A DNA stretch of 48,582 nt from Rhodospirillaceae bacterium. GTDB lineage: Bacteria; Pseudomonadota; Alphaproteobacteria; UBA828. Positions 26,699 through 34,350 of the stretch are shown one piece after another (position 1 is the first letter of the stretch; each line of letters opens with the position of its first letter). A program made the translations under genes and the position numbers. The notes beneath the pieces were generated by a model. It worked only from the letters and a program-made list of their open reading frames with translations. It was not told where the DNA came from and did no database searches. The stretch is from positions 1 through 48,582 of the forward strand of contig JABIXB010000115.1 of the NCBI GenBank assembly GCA_018666805.1. The letters are read 5' to 3'.

Positions 26699-27400
26699 CT
26701 ATCGCCCCTTCTTGAGAATTTCAACGACCTCTTCCGGGCCGATATTCATCAAGGCATCGATAATCGACAGCCTGGGTTCAAACGGAAGCTTTTCCTGTGC
26801 GTATTCTGGAAATTCGATGGACATATATTCAATCGCCACGCCCATATCCGAAAATTTATCGGCATCGAGATGGCGTTGGGAACCCGTTCCCTGCCCCGTC
26901 AGATAAATGGTCGCTCGTGTTTTTTCCAGAATTTCAAAGATGCTCTCGGCCCCTTGCGCCACCAAGTCCATCTCACTGGCCCTGAGAAATGTGCGCCCGT
27001 TCAAGCCAAGAATAGAATTGATTTCCTTGACGAGAGCGCAATTGAGATCGGCGATGTTGGTGTGGTCGCTTTCCATGATTGGTGACAATCGGTCGATTAC
27101 GGCATCGCACCAGGGAGATTTCTGGTAAACGGTCCGCAAGGTCCTAAGGTGTTTTCTGTGCCAAAGTGCATCGGCGATTTTCGCCTCGGCAATGGGTTTG
27201 GTTTCACTGCTTTTCAATACGGGAACCGTCAACCATTGTGGGCCGTTAGACCCCTTGATGCGGTTGCGCGTGACAAAGCTCTTGTTCATCGGCATCTGAA
27301 CATTGTCAAAAAAGATGAAAACATCCGTGCGTAATGCCTTTTCGAAATAGCCCAGCCATGGCAGGTAATTCGGCTGGTGGATGGTGACGCGAATCGTCAA
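26699..27400 (-). CDS. WbqC family protein
   Basis: A 233-residue WbqC-like protein (PF08889). The family hallmarks are IHQPNYLPWLGYFEKALRTD at the N-terminus, FFDNVQM, NRIKG and WLTVPV. WbqC proteins occur in O-antigen and glycolipid loci and are thought to act in modified-sugar transfer or amide formation; the biochemistry is not settled. Here it overlaps the sulfotransferase stop by four bases (ATGA), so it likely works on the same glycan. Codon use is more A/T-rich than in flanking genes. Confidence 0.88.
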   Translation of the reverse strand: MTIRVTIHQPNYLPWLGYFEKALRTDVFIFFDNVQMPMNKSFVTRNRIKGSNGPQWLTVPVLKSSETKPIAEAKIADALWHRKHLRTLRTVYQKSPWCDAVIDRLSPIMESDHTNIADLNCALVKEINSILGLNGRTFLRASEMDLVAQGAESIFEILEKTRATIYLTGQGTGSQRHLDADKFSDMGVAIEYMSIEFPEYAQEKLPFEPRLSIIDALMNIGPEEVVEILKKGR

Positions 27401-28380
27401 TTCACGCTCCTTGTGTATTCCACAAGGGCAAGTTTTTCAGAAAACTTCTTCACCCAGGAATTTTCGCGATCAATGACTTCACGGGGTTTCATTTTTGGCA
27501 CTGTTTCACGGCTCCCGAAATCCTTTCCGGTCAGTGCCACCAGACGTTCGCGAATTCGCTCAAGCGTCATTAAAGGGTTGTCGACAAGATCTTCATAACT
27601 CACATACATGTGGCGAATGGAGTCACCAGCTTCGGCAATCTGATCACGGAAATACCCATTGATGCCGAGGATTTGTCCAATAATCTGATCCTCGACCGGG
27701 GCGCCGATCAACGTTTTTACATTCGGGGGAACCATACTCCACCACATGGCGGAATCTTTAAGAATTCGCTCGCGCGCCTCCAGTATGGATAGGGCTTGGG
27801 GCAAGGGGTCTCGGTCAGTGATGATAAAAACCGAATTGGGAATGTTGCGGCAGACGTCAGCCATGAAATAGGAAGGGTAGTATCCCTTGAACAGGAAGGG
27901 TTTGCTCACCTCCCTTTGCATCTCGGCAATGTGCGCACATATTCTGCCCCAATCGACGTTGCGGGATTGTGGGTCGGAAAAGAGAGAATCGGCGTTGTCC
28001 AATTTGAGCTGTTCCATCCAAAAATAATGGAAGCCGTGGATGTCGCTACCCTCGGTGCGCCCATATTGCGATGAAAAATAACTCTTCCGATCGGCGCCGA
28101 AGGTGGCCTGTGAAAGGCGCAGGCCCGTTACCGGTGCCTGCCAAAATTTAGCGGCGAGATTGTCGATGAAACCGACATCGAGAAACTGACACAAGGCCTG
28201 CGCGGTAATGGTCGTTCCGCTGCGCGGGGAACCGGTGACGAAAAGCACGGGTGCTTCGGGGAGCGCGCCTTTTTCTGGATGTTCCTCAAGTTTATTATTG
28301 ATCAAGTTCAGCCAGGACATGGCGTCTCTATCCGGCCGAAAATCGTCGTTTCGATTTTGATTGTCGCTAATTTTAATCAT
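27397..28380 (-). CDS. sulfotransferase family protein
   Basis: A 327-residue cytosolic sulfotransferase. The PAPS 5'-phosphosulfate loop is VTGSPRSGTTITAQAL (residues ~49-64), and the 3'-phosphate-binding strand-helix is probably FIITDRDPLPQALS; YEDLVDNPLMTLERI is the usual C-terminal helix motif. It would transfer sulfate from PAPS to a hydroxyl of a sugar precursor or glycolipid. It overlaps the upstream glycosyltransferase and the downstream WbqC gene by four bases each. A PAPS-supply gene (ATP sulfurylase fusion) is ~10 kb upstream in the same direction. Confidence 0.87.
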   Translation of the reverse strand: MIKISDNQNRNDDFRPDRDAMSWLNLINNKLEEHPEKGALPEAPVLFVTGSPRSGTTITAQALCQFLDVGFIDNLAAKFWQAPVTGLRLSQATFGADRKSYFSSQYGRTEGSDIHGFHYFWMEQLKLDNADSLFSDPQSRNVDWGRICAHIAEMQREVSKPFLFKGYYPSYFMADVCRNIPNSVFIITDRDPLPQALSILEARERILKDSAMWWSMVPPNVKTLIGAPVEDQIIGQILGINGYFRDQIAEAGDSIRHMYVSYEDLVDNPLMTLERIRERLVALTGKDFGSRETVPKMKPREVIDRENSWVKKFSEKLALVEYTRSVN

Positions 28381-29591
28381 GAAGATTTATCGCAGCCAAG
28401 GGCAGTGTAAATTGCCGCCACCTTGGCGCAGTTGGTCTCGGGATTGAACAGCAAATTTACGCGTTCCAGGGACGCCTCTCCCATGCGTTGGCGCAACTCC
28501 GGTTGATCACGAAGTGCGACCAAATGGCTGGCGATGGTGTCGGCTGAAAAACTGCGCTCGACGAAGCCGTTTACCCCGTTCGACACGAAACCTTCATATT
28601 CGCCGAGCGTCACGATGGGTAAACCCGATAGCATGGCCTCGATTATATCCCGGCCCCATGGGGCCGGCATCAAGCGGGTTAACCTGATAAGTACATCGCA
28701 CTGGGCCAAGGCATCGATCGGGCGGGTCACGTAGCCCGGAAATTGAATCATGTCCTCAAGCTGGCAATCGTGCACCCGTTGACGAAAATTTTCATAATAG
28801 GGATCTTGTCTACCTGAACCGACTTTGGTGTTGGCAGGTTTCCCGCACAGAAAAAAAAGAAAATTTTTCTGGCCCATTTTTTTAAGAGACAAGGCAACAT
28901 CAACAACCTGATCGACACCCCGATTGGGTGAAAAATTACTTAGGGAAATAATATTCAGGGCATCCTCCCTGGTATCGAGTCGCGCAACTTCAACGTCTGA
29001 ATTTGCGCGCTCCCGCCCGGATGCGAAATTGTGAACAATATGAAGCGGTAGGGATTCGGCGGCAATGCCCGTCAGCGCTTCGAAATGACTTTGAACTGGA
29101 TCGGCGATACAGACGATGGCATCCGCCTTGGCGGAAATTTTACGGTAAAGCCAGCGTGCCCAGCTTGTCGGAACAAGCTGGGTCCGAATATGGCAAATCA
29201 ACGGAACGGCCAGCCATTTCGCAACGACCATGCCGAACAGTGAAATATTTTCGTGGTTGGCATGTACCGCAATTACCTGATGTTTGCTCGCAACGGCCAA
29301 TATAGTCTTGCGCAGCCCGCGCGCTTTTCGCATCCGCCACAGAAAGCGCAGGAAGGCGAACCAGATTTTGCGTTGCGCCGGGCGAAAGGTGGGGAGCCCC
29401 GGCACGACGGTAAATTGGATACCTAACTCCCGGTAGGTCTCGATGAGAGGATTCGCCGGCTGGACAATAATGACCGGGTCAAAACCATTTTTCTTGAGTT
29501 CCTGCGCCATGAAACTCAACGAACGGGAGGCGCCGCCGCGTCCGCTATCCCCGTCGAGGAAAAGAATAGCGGGTTTTATCCTGTCGCTCAT
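28377..29591 (-). CDS. GT4 glycosyltransferase
   Basis: A 404-residue GT-B glycosyltransferase. ILFLDGDSGRGGASRSLSFMAQELKKNG is the N-terminal donor loop (quoted parts only), ANHENISLFGMVVAKWLAVPLICHIR precedes the linker, and the donor-site Glu pair is in APWGRDIIEAMLSGLPIV. Together with the next two genes it forms a compact, relatively A/T-rich trio joined by four-base overlaps, which suggests it moved as a unit. Sugar specificity is unknown. Confidence 0.87.
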   Translation of the reverse strand: MSDRIKPAILFLDGDSGRGGASRSLSFMAQELKKNGFDPVIIVQPANPLIETYRELGIQFTVVPGLPTFRPAQRKIWFAFLRFLWRMRKARGLRKTILAVASKHQVIAVHANHENISLFGMVVAKWLAVPLICHIRTQLVPTSWARWLYRKISAKADAIVCIADPVQSHFEALTGIAAESLPLHIVHNFASGRERANSDVEVARLDTREDALNIISLSNFSPNRGVDQVVDVALSLKKMGQKNFLFFLCGKPANTKVGSGRQDPYYENFRQRVHDCQLEDMIQFPGYVTRPIDALAQCDVLIRLTRLMPAPWGRDIIEAMLSGLPIVTLGEYEGFVSNGVNGFVERSFSADTIASHLVALRDQPELRQRMGEASLERVNLLFNPETNCAKVAAIYTALGCDKSS

Positions 29592-29627
29592 GTGCCCATT
29601 TCTAGCACGGCGTTAAGCGTCACGCAT

Positions 29628-30746
29628 TTAAAGATGGCGTGCAATCGCTTCGCAAATTAATCGGCTTGTCGCTTCGTCCATATCTGGATGCATCGGCAGG
29701 CTGAGCACGTGCGCGGCCAGCTTTTCGCTTACCGGAAGCGACCCCGGGCCATCGCCATAGCGGAGATAAGCCGGCTGCAAATGCAGCGGCCGCGGATAGT
29801 GAATAGCGGTCGGAATGCCATCCTCGCGGAGCGCCGCCGCCAGGCTGTCCCGATCCGCCACTTGAATGGTGTATTGCGCCCAGGCGCTGTCACTGCCCGC
29901 CATGCGGCCCGGCCGCACGGCAACGGCAGGTAAATGCTGATCATAATATTGCGCCACCTTTTCGCGCGCTTTAATTTCAGCAGCGAAGCCCGGCAGTTTA
30001 GCCAGCAGAACCGCCGCCTGAAGGGTGTCCAAGCGCGAATTCATGCCGATGCGCACGACATCATATTTAGCGTCGCCGGTGCCATGCCCGCGCAGCGAGC
30101 GCCATAACGCGGCGCGCGCGGCATCATCGCTAAAGAGCGCGCCGCCATCGCCGTAGCAGCCGAGCGGTTTGGCCGGAAAGAAACTACTCACCGTTGCCGG
30201 CGCCAGTGCGCCGACGGCACGGCCGCGATATTGCGCGCCCATGCTTTGCGCGGCATCGGCGAGCAGAAAGAGATCATGCGCCTCGGAAATTTTGGCAAGC
30301 GCCTCGTAGTCCGCCGGCAGGCCGAAGAGATCAACCGGTATAACGGCGCGCGGCGTTAAGCTCCCGGCCGCCTTCACTGCCGCAATCCTGCGCTCCAGAT
30401 CAGCGTGATCGATAAGAAAATTTTCGCCGTCGACATCGACGAACACAGGCTCCGCACCGACCATCAGTACCGTCTCGGCGGTCGCGGTAAACGTAAAACC
30501 CGGAATAAACACGGCATCGCCCGGACCGATATTCTCGCCCATCAAAGCCAGGGTAAGTGCGTCGGTCCCGTTGGCGCAGCTCACCACATGCGCAACGCCG
30601 ACATGCGCCGCCAGTGCCGCTTCAAATTCGCCCACTTCGGGTCCGAGAATAAACCGGCCATGCTCGAGCACGCGCTCAATGCCGGCATCAATTTCCGGCT
30701 TGAGACGCCCATATTGGGCCTTCAGATCAATAAACGGGATGTTCAC
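29628..30746 (-). CDS. wbpE: DegT/DnrJ/EryC1-family sugar aminotransferase (WbpE-like)
   Basis: A PLP-dependent aminotransferase of 372 aa. The start IPFIDLKAQYGRLKPEID and the PLP-lysine motif SSFFPAKPLGCYGDGGALF closely match WbpE/WlbC, which uses glutamate to aminate the 3-keto group of UDP-GlcNAc-3-keto uronate. Neighbouring WbpD-like and WbpB-like genes fit the same pathway to UDP-2,3-diacetamido-2,3-dideoxy-glucuronate. Other DegT substrates cannot be ruled out by sequence alone. It begins five bases after the acetyltransferase stop. Confidence 0.88.
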   Translation of the reverse strand: MNIPFIDLKAQYGRLKPEIDAGIERVLEHGRFILGPEVGEFEAALAAHVGVAHVVSCANGTDALTLALMGENIGPGDAVFIPGFTFTATAETVLMVGAEPVFVDVDGENFLIDHADLERRIAAVKAAGSLTPRAVIPVDLFGLPADYEALAKISEAHDLFLLADAAQSMGAQYRGRAVGALAPATVSSFFPAKPLGCYGDGGALFSDDAARAALWRSLRGHGTGDAKYDVVRIGMNSRLDTLQAAVLLAKLPGFAAEIKAREKVAQYYDQHLPAVAVRPGRMAGSDSAWAQYTIQVADRDSLAAALREDGIPTAIHYPRPLHLQPAYLRYGDGPGSLPVSEKLAAHVLSLPMHPDMDEATSRLICEAIARHL

Positions 30747-30751
30747 TTCAA

Positions 30752-31315
30752 TTATCCTTTGAGAATGAGTTGGCCGTTCGTTTCTTCATACTGTTCGCCG
30801 CTGCGCGGGCACACCAAATCGCTGCCGAGAACTTCGCCCGTGCGCGAAACCCAACCCGTCCGGCGCGCCGGATTGCCGAGTACAAGGGCATGCGGGGAGA
30901 CGTTCTTGGTGACCACCGCACCGGCGCCGATCATGGCGAATTCGCCGATTGTCACACCGCAAATGATCACCGCATTGGCGCCGATAGTGGCACCCTTTTT
31001 CACCAGAATGGGAAGGAACTCGTCCTTTCTCTCGACGAAGGCGCGCGGCGTCAGAACATTGGTGAACACACAAGAGGGACCACAGAAAACATCGTCCTCC
31101 AGAGTAACACCCTTATAAATCGAGACATTGTTTTGAATCTTACAGCCCGCGCCGATGACGACATCGGGCCCGACCATCACGTTCTGGCCAAGTATGCAAT
31201 TATCGCCGATGTGGCTGCCGGAAAGCACGTGCGAGAAATGCCAAACCTTGCAGCCGTATCCGAGTACGGCGCCCGCATCGACGATGGCAGTCGGATGGAT
31301 AAAGATATTTGCCAT
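30752..31315 (-). CDS. wbpD: UDP-sugar N-acetyltransferase (WbpD/WlbB-like, left-handed beta-helix)
   Basis: A 187-residue hexapeptide-repeat acetyltransferase. The HPTAIVDAGAVLGYGCKVWH start, the NVMVGPDVVIGAGCKIQNNV and FCGPSCVFTNVLTPRA segments and the NPARRTGWVSRTGEVL C-terminus are typical of WbpD/WlbB, which acetylates the 3-amino group of UDP-GlcNAc3NA using acetyl-CoA. It would act as a trimer in the cytoplasm. ATG 31315 lies two bases after the stop of the dehydrogenase gene, so the pathway order dehydrogenase, acetyltransferase, aminotransferase is co-translated. Confidence 0.92.
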   Translation of the reverse strand: MANIFIHPTAIVDAGAVLGYGCKVWHFSHVLSGSHIGDNCILGQNVMVGPDVVIGAGCKIQNNVSIYKGVTLEDDVFCGPSCVFTNVLTPRAFVERKDEFLPILVKKGATIGANAVIICGVTIGEFAMIGAGAVVTKNVSPHALVLGNPARRTGWVSRTGEVLGSDLVCPRSGEQYEETNGQLILKG

Positions 31316-31317
31316 CT

Positions 31318-32304
31318 TCAAGCTTCCAAATCTATCGCCGTGCCCTGCAGGATCGAACGCTGGCAAGCCTCGAGCACCTTGAGAACACGAATACCTTCGG
31401 CGGCATCGGAGGGCGGATGCGAAATTCCGTCGATGGCGTCAAGAAATGCCTGACACTCGTTGCGCAGCGGCTCGCTCTCGGAGAAGGCGATGGGCTCGGG
31501 CGCGGCCTTGGAGACAATTGGAATCGCCCCGTCCCAGCCCACCCTGTGCCGGTACAGGAGTAATTTTTCTGCCGCCTCCTTGGTGTCGTCGAAAACGATC
31601 ATCGCCTGTTCGCCGACCACAACAAGCTTCTGTTCCTTAAAGGGATGGAGCCAGGAAACATAGATATGGGCCTGAAGATTGCCGCCCAGTACCAGATGCG
31701 AAAGCGTGGTGTCAGCCACACCGTCGGTCAAATAATGGGCGCCAGTGGCGGTGACCCGCCGGGGTATTGTGCCGGCCAATTGTAATATCATCGAAATATC
31801 ATGCGGCGCGAATGACCATAGCGCGTTTTCCTCGCGCCGTATTTTCCCCAGACTTAAACGGTTAGAGTAGATATAGCGTAGCTCGCCCAAACCCCCGCTC
31901 TTGACGCTTTCCAGGAGAGCCCGAAACGCTGGATGGTAAAGCAGAAGATGCCCGACCATCAGCACCAGTCCCTTTTCATCAGCCAATCTTTTGAGTGTTT
32001 CGGCCTCTGCCACATCGAGGCAAAGCGGCTTTTCGACAAAAACATGCTTGCCCGCATCGAGTGCTTGGCGCGCCAGCGCACCGTGCATTTCGGCCGGCGT
32101 CGCGATAACCACGCTATCGATTTTAAGATCGGAGAACACCGCTTCGGGCTGCTCAAAAACGGCAACATCCGGATATTTCTCGCGCACCATTGCGCGCGAT
32201 TCACCGTCGGGCTCACAAACGCTGGCAAGAACGCCAAGGGCCGAAAAATTCCGCACCAGATTACGGCCCCAATAGCCAACCCCGATAACTGCAATGCGTG
32301 CCAT
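31318..32304 (-). CDS. Gfo/Idh/MocA oxidoreductase (WbpB/WlbA-like)
   Basis: A 328-residue NAD-dependent sugar dehydrogenase. The Rossmann motif IAVIGVGYWGRNLVRNF and the HVFVEKPLCLDVAEAE motif with the conserved EKP lysine define the family. In context it should oxidise C3 of a UDP-N-acetyl uronate to the keto sugar used by the adjacent aminotransferase. ATG 32304 is chosen because it sits right before the Rossmann strand; longer starts would overlap the upstream gene. The UDP-GlcNAc 6-dehydrogenase needed to make the uronate is not in the window. Confidence 0.87.
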   Translation of the reverse strand: MARIAVIGVGYWGRNLVRNFSALGVLASVCEPDGESRAMVREKYPDVAVFEQPEAVFSDLKIDSVVIATPAEMHGALARQALDAGKHVFVEKPLCLDVAEAETLKRLADEKGLVLMVGHLLLYHPAFRALLESVKSGGLGELRYIYSNRLSLGKIRREENALWSFAPHDISMILQLAGTIPRRVTATGAHYLTDGVADTTLSHLVLGGNLQAHIYVSWLHPFKEQKLVVVGEQAMIVFDDTKEAAEKLLLYRHRVGWDGAIPIVSKAAPEPIAFSESEPLRNECQAFLDAIDGISHPPSDAAEGIRVLKVLEACQRSILQGTAIDLEA

Positions 32305-32308
32305 TCTT

Positions 32309-33034
32309 TTATTTGCCCTTCTCATGCGTAATAACAACATTGGCGTTGAGATCGCGCGTCAATTCCTGCTGCCGCCGCTCGAGATAATCGGCCAGCCGCT
32401 CGGCCGGCGAACGATGAGCATCGATCCACCAGGCCGGATGGGTTAATAATTGCAGCGCCGTGCCGGACTTGACTGCATCGTGAGCAAGCGGCGCACCGCG
32501 CCACCAGCCGCCGCGCGAATCCGAGCAATAGCCGATGTTACTAAAATATTTCGGCTGGTAGGTATGCGGCAGCCCGGCAAGGCTTGCCGGATTGTCGATC
32601 CATTTTTGCGCCGGCCGATGAAAGCTCAGCATTGATACCGGAGCACCCGCCAACGCCGACAGATAACGCGCCTCCGAGGCGGCCCGTTCCTCCAGTGGCT
32701 CCACGCATTCGAGCGCCGCATCAAAATGGAGGCCGATTTGGTGGCCGAGCGAGACAATCCGCTGAAGGGCGTCGCGGCCAGCTTGCGTGGCCGGATTATA
32801 CTGTTCGCAGGTGACCAGCACGAAATAATGCGATGCATATCCCAGTGCGTGCTCCGCTTCAGCCAGTTCGACAGCCAGCGTGAGGCTGATATCGACATCG
32901 TGACGCAGCACTAGATGTCGCGACGCCGGGTCAACCGCATCGAAGCCGACGACTTGATATCCCTGCCCGGTTAATTCCGCCAACAAGTTCCGATAGGTGT
33001 CGAGCGAAAACTTCCTGGCGTCGTCGGCGCTCAA
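32309..33034 (-). CDS. polysaccharide deacetylase-like protein (NodB-fold)
   Basis: A 241-residue protein with a carbohydrate-esterase 4-like fold. LVLRHDVDISLTLAVELAEAE carries the HDVD motif, and HQIGLHFDAA and SFHRPAQKW supply other metal/active-site positions. It lacks a signal peptide, so it likely deacetylates a cytoplasmic nucleotide sugar or lipid-linked intermediate, or has another hydrolytic role. It overlaps the preceding, longer deacetylase gene by four bases. Substrate unknown. Confidence 0.78.
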   Translation of the reverse strand: MSADDARKFSLDTYRNLLAELTGQGYQVVGFDAVDPASRHLVLRHDVDISLTLAVELAEAEHALGYASHYFVLVTCEQYNPATQAGRDALQRIVSLGHQIGLHFDAALECVEPLEERAASEARYLSALAGAPVSMLSFHRPAQKWIDNPASLAGLPHTYQPKYFSNIGYCSDSRGGWWRGAPLAHDAVKSGTALQLLTHPAWWIDAHRSPAERLADYLERRQQELTRDLNANVVITHEKGK

Positions 33035-34350
33035 ACCGCCTCCTCGAGCAGATGCTCATAGAAGGTCCTGACAATCGGTGCGGCGACGCCGGTGTGCTGC
33101 AAAATGACAAAGCGGCCCCCATAGCGCCGGCACTCAGCAATTAATGGCCGGCACACGGCGAGTGCCTGCTCGACACTGAGGTCGCGGTATTTTCCGCCGA
33201 ACAAAGCAAATTCCATCACCGCCGTCGCGCATTGATCAACCTTCAGCGCACGTCTGCCGTAAAGGTCGAACGCCTGATAGCGCCGCGTCGAACCGGTGCG
33301 AAATCCCGACACTTCCGGAAAGGACGGCGTGTGATCGACGGCCATGCCGGCATCCGACCAGAGGCGCGGCGTCGTGTCGGCGGCGTAGCGCAGCACATGG
33401 TGGCGGCCCTCTTTGACCTGGCCGCCGATGATGCGCTCTAGGTCGGCCTTCTGGCGCTGCCATTCGTCGGCGTTGTCAAACGACATAAAGCCGGGGTGAA
33501 ATCCGACCTCATGTCCACGCCCGCGTGCGCGCTCCGCCATGCGCCGCATCAATGCCGGCCAATGGCGCGCATAGGTGCTGTCCATCGAGTTATGACTGGG
33601 CGCCATGAAATAAAAATGGCTGATCAGGCCGTGCCGCTCCGAGAGACCCATCAGCCATTCGAAACTGCGCTCGGGCTGGCCGGCGCCATAAGCTTTGAGG
33701 CGGCGCAACCCTTGCACCGGATGGCCACGCTTCAAGGCATCGCCGAGGGCGTATCTGAGCGGTTCATGAAGCCAATGATAGGCCTTTAGCCGATCGACAT
33801 CATGGGTCGGTACGACTTCATAGGTGCTGAGATGGCTTGCCGCAGCCGGGTGTAGCAGCCGGCGCGCGATATCTTCCAGCGCCCGGTCCGCCAGGGGCAC
33901 ACCATGCAGCCCGGCACGCACCGCAAATGTCTCTGCCGCCGGATAGCGGCCATAACGGTCTGGCGCCGGACATTCTCGCTCCTCAATTAGTGACAGCATG
34001 AGAAAGGCCAAACCGATGGCGTCATAGGAAAGGGCACCGCCCGAATCGCCCCGCTCCGGCGCAGGCGGCAACAATCCGCCATCCGCCGCCAGAAAATGCT
34101 CCACCGCGCCCGGCAATAAAAAAATACCATCCGCTTCCCGCACCTCGACAAAGTTTGGAAACAACACACCCGGCACGGCAACATCGGCGCCGTCATCCGC
34201 AGCGCCGTAACGCAACAGCGGCGCGTCGGTTTCTTCCGGGCCGGCCCGGCGTAACGGGTAATAGCGTTCAAGCACCGACAAAACATAATCGATTTCGGGC
34301 TGAAAAGCGGCGGCGCTTGGATCGACGCTGAGACGATAGGCGCGCGTCAT
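33031..34350 (-). CDS. two-domain polysaccharide deacetylase family protein
   Basis: A 439-residue protein. Residues 1-185 form an N-terminal domain of uncertain function (LERYYPLRRA, VPGVLFPNFVEV), and the C-terminal part is NodB-like: PTHDVDRLKAYHWLHEPLRY near residue 190, HEVGFHPGFMSFDNADEW and LRYAADTTPRLWSDAGMAVD. No signal peptide is visible. It overlaps the AsnB-like gene and the shorter deacetylase gene by four bases each, so the three are co-translated. The function on the glycan is inferred only from fold and location. Confidence 0.8.
   Translation of the reverse strand: MTRAYRLSVDPSAAAFQPEIDYVLSVLERYYPLRRAGPEETDAPLLRYGAADDGADVAVPGVLFPNFVEVREADGIFLLPGAVEHFLAADGGLLPPAPERGDSGGALSYDAIGLAFLMLSLIEERECPAPDRYGRYPAAETFAVRAGLHGVPLADRALEDIARRLLHPAAASHLSTYEVVPTHDVDRLKAYHWLHEPLRYALGDALKRGHPVQGLRRLKAYGAGQPERSFEWLMGLSERHGLISHFYFMAPSHNSMDSTYARHWPALMRRMAERARGRGHEVGFHPGFMSFDNADEWQRQKADLERIIGGQVKEGRHHVLRYAADTTPRLWSDAGMAVDHTPSFPEVSGFRTGSTRRYQAFDLYGRRALKVDQCATAVMEFALFGGKYRDLSVEQALAVCRPLIAECRRYGGRFVILQHTGVAAPIVRTFYEHLLEEAV

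Noticed and set aside
30405-31453. Plus-strand open frames across the WbpE- and WbpD-like genes
   Set aside because: They lie opposite clearly conserved enzymes and have no recognisable domains; high GC makes long antisense frames common here.
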